Below are positions 26,824 to 35,574 of a stretch of 64,000 nucleotides of DNA, piece after piece. Numbering within the stretch: position 1 is the first letter of the stretch; the number at the start of each line of letters is the position of its first letter. Below the pieces are notes generated by a model. It was not told the origin of the DNA. It saw nothing but the letters and a program-made list of their open reading frames with translations, and did not search any database. This DNA is from Acinetobacter sp. WCHA55 (GTDB taxonomy: Bacteria; Pseudomonadota; Gammaproteobacteria; Pseudomonadales; Moraxellaceae), in assembly GCF_002165305.2 (NCBI RefSeq), contig NZ_CP032286.1:2604001-2668000 (forward strand). Reading direction: 5' to 3'. The position numbers were made by a program, and so were the translations under genes.

Positions 26824-27459
26824 TCAACGTGTAGTCGATGACAATTGATCTAAGGCTAAATTTAACTGCAACACATTCACTCGCGCTTGCCCATAGATAC
26901 CGAATTGTGCAGGCTGAATTTGTTGTTGTACCAAATCACGAACTTGCTGCTCAGGCAAATGATGTTGCTGTGCTACACGTTTCACCTGTAATAAAGCACT
27001 TTCAGGTGAAATATCTGGGTCAATCCCGCTTCCTGAAGCCGTCACCATCTCATTTGGCACTTGTTGCTCTGAAATCTGATTATTCTGGGCGAATTGCACT
27101 GTTCTTTCCTTAATTTGTTTTTGTAAATCAGGATTGGAAACCGCCAAATTACTGCCCGCCATGCCATCTACACTGTAACTTACCGCACTCGGTCGTCCAT
27201 GGAAATATTGTTCACTAACAAAGTTTTGTCCTACCAAACTTGAACCAATAATTTTACCATTCAGTTCAATGACACTACCATTGGCTTGTTTGGGAAAGAT
27301 CAACTGTGCAATCGAGACACTTGCTGTAGCGTACAACATGCCTGCAATGAAAAAACCAACCACGATCAAACCAAAACTCGGACGTAGGACTGAATGTCCT
27401 TGATTAGATAATGCCAAGTCCTGTTGATTCAATTGCTCATGATTCAATAAAGTATTCAT
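26824..27459 (-). CDS. kdpC: KdpC subunit of the potassium-transporting ATPase
   Basis: Single-helix periplasmic subunit of 211 residues that increases nucleotide and K+ affinity of the Kdp pump. One membrane helix lies near residues 30-52 (FGLIVVGFFIAGMLYATAS). Conserved segments are GSSLVGQNFVSEQYFHGRPS and ASGSGIDPDISPESALLQ. It is 9 bases after kdpB. The N-terminal extension before the helix is slightly long for the family. Confidence 0.93.
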   Translation of the reverse strand: MNTLLNHEQLNQQDLALSNQGHSVLRPSFGLIVVGFFIAGMLYATASVSIAQLIFPKQANGSVIELNGKIIGSSLVGQNFVSEQYFHGRPSAVSYSVDGMAGSNLAVSNPDLQKQIKERTVQFAQNNQISEQQVPNEMVTASGSGIDPDISPESALLQVKRVAQQHHLPEQQVRDLVQQQIQPAQFGIYGQARVNVLQLNLALDQLSSTTR

Positions 27460-27468
27460 TTCTCACTC

Positions 27469-29481
27469 CTAAATCCATATTGACACAACAAGGTCAATCA
27501 GCTTGATCACAATAAACGGAAAGATCACACCACCTACACCGTAAATCAGCATATTACGGCGTAACAATTGCAGCGCACTGGCAGGTTTGAATTGAACGCC
27601 TTTGAGTGCCAATGGAATCAACATTGGAATAATCAAAGCATTAAAGATCAAAGCGGAAATCACGGCACTGCTTGAACTACTAAGCTGTAAAATATTCAGT
27701 ACCCCAAGTTGTGGAATCGCCACGGCAAACAAGGCAGGTAAAATCACAAAATACTTAGATACGTCATTTGCCAACGAAAAAGTAGTTAATGCTCCACGAG
27801 TAATCAATTGCTGCTTACCAATTTCAACCACATCTAGCAATTTGGTTGGATCAGAATCCAAATCCACCATATTGCCAGCTTCTTTGGCAGCTTGCGTGCC
27901 CGAATTCATGGCTAAACCAATATCCGCCTGCGCTAAGGCTGGTGCATCGTTAGTGCCATCACCCACCATTGCGACTAATTTTCCTGCTGCCTGCTCGTTA
28001 CGAATACAAGCTAATTTGTCCTCAGGTTTGGCTTCTGCAATATAATCATCCACCCCTGCTTCAGCCGCAATTGCAGCCGCAGTCAATGGATTGTCTCCCG
28101 TGACCATAATGGTTTTAATGCCCATCTCACGTAATAGTGCAAAGCGTTCTTTAATCCCTTGTTTAATTACATCCGAGAGTTCAATCACGCCTAAAATATT
28201 ATGATTCGAAGCCACCACAAGCGGTGTCGCACCTTTAGAAGCGACTTGCTCTACACGAGTTTTAAGTTCAATGTTGTCTTTGATTTCTTGATGGGTAAAG
28301 TTAAGAATCGCGTCCACAGCACCTTTACGAATCGTTTGTCCAGTTGCTAGATTTACTCCTGAAAGACGAGTTGAGGCACTAAATTGAATGAACTCAGCAT
28401 CTTTCGGCTCTTGGATACTTTCACCTAATTCTTTCCCAAGGCTGATGACCGACTTACCTTCAGGGGTTGGATCAGCAAAAGAAGTGAGCATTGCTGCTTG
28501 ACGTAATTCGGTTGGGGTTACACCTGCCAATGGATAAAAAGCGGTGGCTTGGCGGTCTCCATAGGTGATCGTGCCAGTTTTGTCCAACAGCAATACATCA
28601 ATATCACCTGCAACTTCAACGGCTTTACCTGATTTGGCTAAGACATTGGCTTTTAAAGCACGGTTCATCCCTGCAATCCCAATGGCAGGCAGCAAGCCCC
28701 CAATTGTGGTTGGAATCAAACACACCAACAGTGCAATCAATAAGACCATAGTGACTTTGATCCCGACCATTGAACCAATAACAGGTAAGGTCAGCACAAC
28801 CACAATAAAAGTGATAGTCATAATATTGAGTAGAATACTCAATGCGATCTCATTCGGTGTCTTTTGACGGTTAGCACCTTCCACCAAGGCAATCATACGA
28901 TCTAAAAAGCTATGCCCTGCCTCATTACTGACCCGAATAATAATTTCATCTGACAAGACCTTAGTACCACCAATCACACCTGAACGGTCAGTATTGGCTT
29001 CACGTAGTACGGGTGCAGACTCACCTGTAACAGCTGATTCATTGATGGTTGCAAAACCCTGAATAATCTCGCCATCCGCAGGAACAATTTCACCTGCTTT
29101 TACGATGATGAGATCATCCTTTTTAAGTAGATTTGCAGAAATCGTATTCGGTACAGCATTTAAATCGAGAATCCGATTTGCGGTTAAATTTTCACGTGCC
29201 TGACGTAATGATGCTGCTTGTCCACGTCCTTTGGCTTCTGCAACCGCCTCAGCATAATTGGCAAATAAGACCGTGACCAATAAAATCAAGCTCAGGACTA
29301 AACCAAAACCTAAACTCGCATTTCCCATTAAAGTGGCAACAAGGGTTAAAACGGTTCCCACCCAGACACATGCCATCACTGGATTTTTAAACGCGTGTTG
29401 AGGGAGCAATTTATGGAAAGTTTGCTGAATAATTTCTTTATTCAAGATATCCATCTGTTGTGTCGCATTTGAATGTTTCAT
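27469..29481 (-). CDS. kdpB: KdpB ATP-hydrolysing subunit of the potassium pump
   Basis: P-type ATPase of 670 residues, the energy-coupling subunit of KdpFABC. It shows the actuator motif INESAVTGESAPVL near residue 150, the phosphorylated Asp in LLLDKTGTITYGD near residue 300, the nucleotide site KGATPLVVA and the hinge AMVGDGTNDAPALAQAD near residue 510. Membrane helices fit the short type I family. It is 16 bases after kdpA. Confidence 0.96.
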   Translation of the reverse strand: MKHSNATQQMDILNKEIIQQTFHKLLPQHAFKNPVMACVWVGTVLTLVATLMGNASLGFGLVLSLILLVTVLFANYAEAVAEAKGRGQAASLRQARENLTANRILDLNAVPNTISANLLKKDDLIIVKAGEIVPADGEIIQGFATINESAVTGESAPVLREANTDRSGVIGGTKVLSDEIIIRVSNEAGHSFLDRMIALVEGANRQKTPNEIALSILLNIMTITFIVVVLTLPVIGSMVGIKVTMVLLIALLVCLIPTTIGGLLPAIGIAGMNRALKANVLAKSGKAVEVAGDIDVLLLDKTGTITYGDRQATAFYPLAGVTPTELRQAAMLTSFADPTPEGKSVISLGKELGESIQEPKDAEFIQFSASTRLSGVNLATGQTIRKGAVDAILNFTHQEIKDNIELKTRVEQVASKGATPLVVASNHNILGVIELSDVIKQGIKERFALLREMGIKTIMVTGDNPLTAAAIAAEAGVDDYIAEAKPEDKLACIRNEQAAGKLVAMVGDGTNDAPALAQADIGLAMNSGTQAAKEAGNMVDLDSDPTKLLDVVEIGKQQLITRGALTTFSLANDVSKYFVILPALFAVAIPQLGVLNILQLSSSSSAVISALIFNALIIPMLIPLALKGVQFKPASALQLLRRNMLIYGVGGVIFPFIVIKLIDLVVSIWI

Positions 29482-29497
29482 TGTGCTTGCTCCACGC

Positions 29498-31207
29498 TTA
29501 AACTTTTATCGACAAATAGTCAGCAATTGGCCCAATCACCAACACTGGCATGAATTGCAACAAGGTCAGAATCAGTACAATCCCGATTAAAGTCAGGGCA
29601 AAGGTTAGAGATTCGATCTGTAAAGAACCTTTGCTTTCGGCTGCTTGGGGTTTGGTTGCTAAACTCACTGCGATCAAAACTGGAATAATCAACACGCTAT
29701 AACGCCCTGCCAATAAAGCCATACTGGCACTCAGATTCCACCATAAAGTGTTATCGCCTAAGCCTTCAAAACCAGAGCCATTATTGGCGTAGGCAGAGAC
29801 ATACTCATAAAACACTTGGCTAATACCATGAAACGCTGGATTGGAATTCCCTGTAATGGATGGAAATGCTATGGCAATCGCCGTCAGACCAAGAATTACC
29901 ACGGGTTGTAATAAAATCACGAAGGCCAATAACTTAATTTCAGTCACTTCAACTTTTCGCCCAAATAATTCAGGGGTACGCCCTGTCATCAAACCTGCGA
30001 TAAATACTGCTAAAAATAGATAAATAAAAAACTGTAATAGCCCACAGCCTATGCCGCCCCAAATGGCATTAATCAGCATATTGCACAGTTCAACCAATCC
30101 CGTTAGTGGTGAAGCTGAGTCATGCATCATGTTGACTGAACCATTGTTCACTTGTGTGGTGAGACTTGCCCAAAGTGTCGATGTATCCGCACCAAAACGT
30201 ACTTCTTTGCCTTCCATCAAAGCGATATTAGGAACCAAAGATGATTTTTCAGCCCAGAAAGCCAAAGAGGTGGAAATCAATGACATCAACAACATACTGC
30301 CAAAAATCATCCACATCAGTTTTTTGCGTTGGATAAAGCGTCCAACCATGAACACCGCAGAAAGTGGAATCAGTAAAATCGCAATCATCTCAATCACATT
30401 CGACAATGGTGTTGGATTCTCTAAGGGCACAGTACTGTTTGGGCCATACCAACCACCACCATTACTCCCCAGTTGTTTAATTGCCACCATCGGTGCAACT
30501 GGACCCAGTGGAATATGTTGAGTTTTGACTTCTGTGCTTTGCTCTAAAACTTGCGCTGTTGGACCGGCTGATAATGTTGCAGGAACACCTTGAAAAGTGA
30601 GCAGTAAAGAAAAAAGTAAACCAAGTGGAATAAAGAATCTAAATAAGGGTCGGATGATATCCATCCAGTAATTACCTAGATTAATATGGTTCCAATTCTT
30701 TTGATCTGAATCTTCCGCTTGACGTGATTGCAGGAATAAAGCCCTTAACATGGCGACTAATAAAGCAAGTCCCATAATTGGCGACAAATATTGCAAGCCA
30801 ACGATCACCGTCATTTGCGATAGATAAGACAGTTGCGCTTGCCCTGAATAATGCTGTTGATTGGTATTGGTCAGAAATGAAATAGTGGTATGTAAAGCCA
30901 AATCCCAATTCATATTTGGAATATGATCAGGATTCAATGGTAGCCATGCCTGTGTCATTAAAATAGTGACACTCGCTACTAACAACAAGATATTACTGAG
31001 TACAAAAGCACCTAGATATTGCCGCCAGTTCATCCCACTGCGCTTGACACCGAGCACAACGTAGATGGGTTGTTCAATCCACTTAAAAAAGCGGTCACTC
31101 TTCATTGGTTTGGCTTGCATCACATCCGCAAGATAAGTACCTAGCGGATAAGCCAACAGCAATGAAAAGACAAATATAGTAATAAATTCCCACATAGCAA
31201 AAGCCAT
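29498..31207 (-). CDS. kdpA: KdpA potassium-binding subunit
   Basis: Channel-like subunit of 569 residues that binds and translocates K+ (superfamily of K+ transporters). Selectivity-filter-like loops are visible: SFLTNTNQQHYSGQ near residue 110, KQLGSNGGGWYGPNSTVPL near 235, and AYANNGSGFEGLGDN near 475. About ten membrane helices. No good ribosome-binding site precedes the ATG at 31207, and the next ATG is four codons in. I see no convincing kdpF gene upstream. Confidence 0.94.
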   Translation of the reverse strand: MAFAMWEFITIFVFSLLLAYPLGTYLADVMQAKPMKSDRFFKWIEQPIYVVLGVKRSGMNWRQYLGAFVLSNILLLVASVTILMTQAWLPLNPDHIPNMNWDLALHTTISFLTNTNQQHYSGQAQLSYLSQMTVIVGLQYLSPIMGLALLVAMLRALFLQSRQAEDSDQKNWNHINLGNYWMDIIRPLFRFFIPLGLLFSLLLTFQGVPATLSAGPTAQVLEQSTEVKTQHIPLGPVAPMVAIKQLGSNGGGWYGPNSTVPLENPTPLSNVIEMIAILLIPLSAVFMVGRFIQRKKLMWMIFGSMLLMSLISTSLAFWAEKSSLVPNIALMEGKEVRFGADTSTLWASLTTQVNNGSVNMMHDSASPLTGLVELCNMLINAIWGGIGCGLLQFFIYLFLAVFIAGLMTGRTPELFGRKVEVTEIKLLAFVILLQPVVILGLTAIAIAFPSITGNSNPAFHGISQVFYEYVSAYANNGSGFEGLGDNTLWWNLSASMALLAGRYSVLIIPVLIAVSLATKPQAAESKGSLQIESLTFALTLIGIVLILTLLQFMPVLVIGPIADYLSIKV

Positions 31208-31242
31208 TTAAAATAGGTCAGCATTAGTATGGAAATTGAAGG

Positions 31243-31294
31243 CGTAAATTCTCTATATTCAAAAATGCGGATGGCGTAAATTTTGCGTAAATTA
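31243..31294 (-). promoter_or_regulatory. Candidate KdpE binding site: repeated ATTTACGC
   Basis: Read on the minus strand, ATTTACGC occurs at 31293-31286, 31282-31275 and 31250-31243. The first two are in tandem with an 11-base period, the geometry of OmpR-family response regulator sites; the third is 32 bases further on, about three helical turns. The repeats lie 36-87 bases before kdpA, where an activator site is expected. The rest of the 400-base gap up to 31607 shows no gene. Confidence 0.5.
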
Positions 31295-31607
31295 TTTTAT
31301 TTCAAATTTAATGAGCATCTTTTTCTTATCATTCTTTCAACGTCTTTAGTTTCGATGACAACTCAGCCACAAGCGAAGCTATAATTTTAGGATATTTGTC
31401 TTTGGACATATCATTCAACGGTCTTCATCATTTTCTTCATTCAGAAAACATCCGCCACGACCGTAAATACGCATACAACACATGAATACTCTATCCATCC
31501 CAAGAGCGATGACATAAAAAAACTAAATAACTTACTCCTCCCCATTTCAAAGTTGCACGAAATGCCTTAAAACAGATTTCAATTTTTAATTATTAACTTT
31601 TTTATTT

Positions 31608-32408
31608 ATGCACAACTTGGAATTAATTAAAGCCTTATTCTTAGGGCTGATCGAAGGATTAACAGAATTTCTACCGATTTCCAGTACTGGGCATTTGATA
31701 CTTTTTGGTCATCTCATTGATTTCCAATCCGATGCGGGACGTGCATTTGAAGTCGTAATTCAGCTTGGTGCGATTTTAGCTGTTTGCTGGCTGTATCGAC
31801 ACAAAATTATTGAACTGGTTCGAGGCTTTTTTTCTGGTGACCAACACGCGCGACGTTTTGCCATCAATGTCATCTTGGCCTTCATTCCTGCAGTGGTCAT
31901 TGGTGTTCTAGCGGTTGATTTTATTAAACAAGTGCTATTTAGCCCCATTGTAGTCGCATGTGCGCTGATTATCGGAGGACTAATTATTTTTGCAGTAGAA
32001 GCTCGAAAAATTGAACCTAAAACCATCGAAGCAACGGATATTACCATCAAACAGGCCATTATCGTTGGCTTTGCACAATGCGTCGCAATGATTCCTGGCA
32101 CTTCGCGTTCAGGTGCAACCATCATTGGTGGTATGTTATCAGGGCTTTCTCGTAAAGCAGCCACGGAGTTTTCTTTCTTTTTAGCCATGCCGACTATGCT
32201 CGGTGCAGCAACCTATGACCTCATTCGTAATGCGAGTGTTCTGACCTCCGATAATTTACTGAATATTTCTGTTGGCTTTATCGCAGCCTTTATTGCGGCG
32301 TTGCTCGTTGTAAAATCTTTAGTTAAATTTGTAGAAAAACACACGTTAAGAGTGTTTGCTTGGTATCGCGTCGTTTTAGGTGTGATTTTATTAATTGTAT
32401 TTTTATAA
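31608..32408 (+). CDS. uppP: Undecaprenyl-diphosphate phosphatase
   Basis: Membrane phosphatase of 266 residues (BacA/UppP family) that recycles undecaprenyl diphosphate to the monophosphate carrier for peptidoglycan and surface glycans. Signature motifs are both present: [15 protein letters not shown] at residues 16-30 and [12 protein letters not shown] near residue 160. About seven to eight helices. The ribosome-binding site is weak (T-rich leader). It stands alone; the 353 bases downstream to the insertion sequence are AT-rich with no gene. Confidence 0.95.
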   Translation: MHNLELIKALFLGLIEGLTEFLPISSTGHLILFGHLIDFQSDAGRAFEVVIQLGAILAVCWLYRHKIIELVRGFFSGDQHARRFAINVILAFIPAVVIGVLAVDFIKQVLFSPIVVACALIIGGLIIFAVEARKIEPKTIEATDITIKQAIIVGFAQCVAMIPGTSRSGATIIGGMLSGLSRKAATEFSFFLAMPTMLGAATYDLIRNASVLTSDNLLNISVGFIAAFIAALLVVKSLVKFVEKHTLRVFAWYRVVLGVILLIVFL

Positions 32409-32761
32409 TTGAAATGTTCAAAATAGCGTCATAGTTAGAAGTCATTTTCTTAGTCTTTTAAGATTTTTTACTTCAAACTATGATAGGCACTATATTATAA
32501 TTTTTAATATAACATCCTCCATCATCACTGTTTCTATAATTATTAGGATTTTGGAGCAGATATTTACTGATGCTATTTATCTCCCGCCTTATTCAATACA
32601 TTTATCTATTAAGTATCTTAGACTGAATTAAAAACCAATTTGTAGCGATTAAAATTCCAGTTAAATCAATACCCAGCATACATCACTAGAAGGAGACTTA
32701 ATAAATTGCTTAAAATTCAATTAATTTTTATTTTATAAATAAAAGTCAATAGCTTTCAAAC

Positions 32762-33800
32762 GGCTTTGTTGCACAAAGCTGTTCTTAAGGGCTTCTTCAG
32801 CAATATAATTTCCAAATGAAGAAGCCTACACACAAAATCTACCGCACAACCAATTGGCCCGCATATAACCGAGCTCTCATTAATCGTGGGAATATTGCCA
32901 TTTGGTTCGATCCAAAAACACAATGGTATGCAGAACCTCAAGGCAAACAAGGTCGAAGTCAAACCTACTCCGACATAGCGATTCAATGCTGTTTGATGAT
33001 CAAATCTCTATTTAGACTTACTTTACGCATGGTCACTGGCTTTGTTCAAAGCTTAATTAAACTTTGTGGATTAGATTGGACAGCACCAGATTACAGTACG
33101 CTTTGTAGAAGACAAAAGCATATTGATATTGCAATTAGTTATCAGAAAAACAGTGATGGGCTTCATCTACTCGTAGACTCTACTGGCTTAAAGTTTTTGG
33201 GCGAAGGTGAATGGAAACGTAAAAAGCATCAGTCTGAATATCGTCGCCAATGGTGTAAACTTCATATTGGTATAGATGCTAGAACCCTGCAAATACGAGC
33301 CGTTCAGCTCACGACCAACAATGTAAGTGATTCACAGGTGCTTGGGGATTTACTCAATCAGATTCCATTGGATGAGCAGATTGACTCCGTATATACCGAT
33401 GGCGCTTATGACACCAAGCAATGCCGACAGGTCATTGCAGATCGGCAAGCACATGCAGTGATTCCACCTAGAAAAAATGCCAAGCCTTGGAAAGATAAAA
33501 AAGTTCATTCGCTAGAGCGAAATGAATTACTTCGCACTGTTAAACGTTTAGGCAGGACACTATGGAAAAAATGGTCGGGCTACCATCAGCGAAGTCTGGT
33601 TGAAACCAAGATGCACTGCATCAAATTATTAGGCGATAAACTCAGTGCTAGGAACTTTCAAAGCCAAGTCAACGAGGTACATGCTCGTATAGCCATTTTA
33701 AATAGATTTACAGAATTAGGCCGACCTCATACCCAAGTTGTCACTTAAATTTGAGCAACTTAGGAAAGCTCTATCTTTAAGGGCTTTATGCAACAAAGCC
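32762..33800 (+). mobile_element. IS5-family insertion sequence (IS903 group), copy 1
   Basis: Complete 1039-base element. The left end GGCTTTGTTGCACAAAGC and the right end (reading inward GGCTTTGTTGCATAAAGC) are imperfect terminal inverted repeats. It is flanked by a perfect 9-base direct repeat CTTTCAAAC at 32753-32761 and 33801-33809, the target duplication length of the IS903 group. Size and ends resemble the Acinetobacter element IS17, an identification I could not check. The matched duplication shows that it arrived as a simple insertion. Confidence 0.95.
32816..33748 (+). CDS. IS5-family transposase (copy 1)
   Basis: DDE transposase of 310 residues. The catalytic acids fit LLVDSTGLKFLG (first Asp near residue 122), SVYTDGAYDTKQCR (second Asp near 194) and RSLVETKMHCIKLLG (Glu near 261). 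It fills the element and is identical at protein level to the copy at 44117-45049. It is intact and may still be active. Confidence 0.95.
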   Translation: MKKPTHKIYRTTNWPAYNRALINRGNIAIWFDPKTQWYAEPQGKQGRSQTYSDIAIQCCLMIKSLFRLTLRMVTGFVQSLIKLCGLDWTAPDYSTLCRRQKHIDIAISYQKNSDGLHLLVDSTGLKFLGEGEWKRKKHQSEYRRQWCKLHIGIDARTLQIRAVQLTTNNVSDSQVLGDLLNQIPLDEQIDSVYTDGAYDTKQCRQVIADRQAHAVIPPRKNAKPWKDKKVHSLERNELLRTVKRLGRTLWKKWSGYHQRSLVETKMHCIKLLGDKLSARNFQSQVNEVHARIAILNRFTELGRPHTQVVT

Positions 33801-33821
33801 CTTTCAAACTAATATAATAAT

Positions 33822-33895
33822 TTTACATCCTTTTTACACAATTTATTTACAATGCTTTATGTAATAATTTAAATGAAAATTAACAGTTATTTACA
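33822..33895 (+). promoter_or_regulatory. Four TTTACA repeats upstream of the exopolysaccharide operon
   Basis: TTTACA occurs at 33822-33827, 33833-33838, 33846-33851 and 33890-33895. The first two are 11 bases apart, as in OmpR-type sites. They lie in the 122 bases between the insertion sequence and the operon. The DNA is very AT-rich, so chance is a real alternative. Confidence 0.3.
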
Positions 33896-33922
33896 TCATT
33901 ACACTTCTTAAAAGTAATTTTA

Positions 33923-34684
33923 ATGCAAAAGAATTGGCTCGTAAGAACAAATCAAACCATCACCTTCATTCCTATGCTGATTGCCCTTTTTATAGGAATC
34001 GTTGGATATGAATGGTTACGTACTGAGCTTGTAGGGAGCTGGGTACTTTTGATTGCTTTTATTTTACTGGGTCGATTTTTGAATTTAATTCAAGCAATGA
34101 TTCTGAGTGTTTTTATTTTTATAGTCTTCTTTATTTATATTTTGTTTGATATTCAAGTCAATACCATCGACACCAATACAAAGTTATTGCAGCTTTTCGT
34201 TTTCCCTGTAGCACCTATGCTATTGAGTATTTATTATGAAATGATGTCGACCAATCGACAGACCAATAACTTACTTGATACGTACCGTAAGAATTTAACA
34301 TATAGAACCCTTCCTATTAGTACCTATCAATATACGCATGATCAAGTGCAGCTCATGTTAAATCAAGGTCTTATTCCTCATTACAATGAAATTCATATAG
34401 AAATTACAAACCATAATCTATTAAGAGATATGTTGCAGGTTGATGAGCTGAAACACCTACAGCAGAAAATTATCAATGTGTTAGAGAGTAATTTTGAAGC
34501 TCCACATTTTTCTTTTACAGATACGCGACTTTCAATTCTCCATGTCATTATGATTGCCGATCAAAACTCTGTGACATCTAAGCAGTTGATTGAAAGAATC
34601 AAGCAGATTGAACTCATCAAAACGAAAATCACCCATCATTCACATCTCAAAGGGCAAACTTCTTTTTCAGAGGAAAGCCTATGA
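33923..34684 (+). CDS. Multi-helix membrane protein, possible degenerate GGDEF (PelD-like) domain
   Basis: Not recognised with certainty. The 253-residue protein has four to five membrane helices in residues 13-120, then a cytoplasmic part of about 130 residues. That part shows a pattern loosely like a degenerate GGDEF domain: VDELKHLQQKIINVLE, then TDTRLSILHVIMIAD in the position of the GGDEF loop, then LIERIKQIELIKTK like the final helix. There is no GGDEF signature and no RxxD c-di-GMP site. PelD in the Pel system has a comparable layout, but this is only an analogy. First gene of a five-gene unit; its stop overlaps the next start by four bases (ATGA). Confidence 0.55.
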   Translation: MQKNWLVRTNQTITFIPMLIALFIGIVGYEWLRTELVGSWVLLIAFILLGRFLNLIQAMILSVFIFIVFFIYILFDIQVNTIDTNTKLLQLFVFPVAPMLLSIYYEMMSTNRQTNNLLDTYRKNLTYRTLPISTYQYTHDQVQLMLNQGLIPHYNEIHIEITNHNLLRDMLQVDELKHLQQKIINVLESNFEAPHFSFTDTRLSILHVIMIADQNSVTSKQLIERIKQIELIKTKITHHSHLKGQTSFSEESL

Positions 34685-35574
34685 GTAGTATGATTTTCGC
34701 CTGCGGATTATTGATTTCAGTCCATACGCAGCCCGATCTAATCCTTTCTTCTTTTTATCAGAAGTATTACCACTGCCGTTTGGAAAAGGTCTCTTCAACC
34801 CAGCAAAAGGCAATCTCTGATTATCATCAAATTCCTGAACATTTTTCAGCCACTAAAAAATTATGGCCTGTTTTTACAGTTGATCAGCTTAATTCTGAAA
34901 GCTATAAAAACATGAAGAGCCAAGGAATTAAATCTGGTTTACTTATTCCTCAAGATTTTATGAGACCCGCCATTTATTTTCAGGTCAAACAGGAGGTTTC
35001 TGAAGGAGCAATCCCTCTACTCGATCTGAGTAATATTGAACCGCAGCACTTCCCAGGTCTAGCAACATTGGCAACCAGTGCAGGCTTGCGTCCTATGGGG
35101 GCCTATATTCAAGAAGGCTGGAACCCGAACTTGAAAGTCTTACCGCGTGGTTTATATGTTGTTCAGGCGAATCCTGATCAACTCCCCTTACCTGCACGGC
35201 GTATCCAATCAGGTCAACAGCTATTTTATACCGCTTACGCTCACTCACCTTTTAATGGGACTGGAATTGTTTTAAACCCGCAGCTCAGCCTTGCAGAAAG
35301 TGATATTGCATATCCTGACTTGGGAATTTCTTGGGATTTTTTAAATTTGCATTTTAGTAGCCAGCAAGACCAGATCCACACCAGTCGAATTGGATATGTA
35401 TTACTTTCAGCTGGTTTAGTGATTTTACCTTTTCATCTTGTGCTCTCTACTCATTACCCAGGATTACTAAGTTTTTGGGGTACGTCTACCTCTTGGGTAT
35501 CTGTATTTATAATCATTATTTTAATGCTCATTCTTCTCTCTACTATGCTATGGAGGAGGTTTAAAAAATCATGA
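34681..35574 (+). CDS. Unknown protein with C-terminal membrane helices, exopolysaccharide operon
   Basis: I do not recognise this 297-residue protein. It has a weak hydrophobic N terminus (MIFACGLLISV), a soluble middle of about 220 residues with alternating short strands and helices, and two hydrophobic segments near residues 237-255 and 268-290, followed by a basic tail (WRRFKKS). It is joined by four-base ATGA overlaps to the genes on both sides, which implies a product needed in step with the synthase. It could be an inner-membrane partner of the synthase. Confidence 0.6.
   Translation: MSSMIFACGLLISVHTQPDLILSSFYQKYYHCRLEKVSSTQQKAISDYHQIPEHFSATKKLWPVFTVDQLNSESYKNMKSQGIKSGLLIPQDFMRPAIYFQVKQEVSEGAIPLLDLSNIEPQHFPGLATLATSAGLRPMGAYIQEGWNPNLKVLPRGLYVVQANPDQLPLPARRIQSGQQLFYTAYAHSPFNGTGIVLNPQLSLAESDIAYPDLGISWDFLNLHFSSQQDQIHTSRIGYVLLSAGLVILPFHLVLSTHYPGLLSFWGTSTSWVSVFIIIILMLILLSTMLWRRFKKS

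Noticed and set aside
31145..31228. Possible kdpF: a 27-codon hydrophobic frame on the minus strand overlapping the kdpA start (MLTYFKWLLLCGNLLLY...).
   Set aside because: It overlaps kdpA coding sequence by about 60 bases, has Cys/His content unlike KdpF and no clear ribosome-binding site; hydrophobicity follows from the kdpA helix in another frame.
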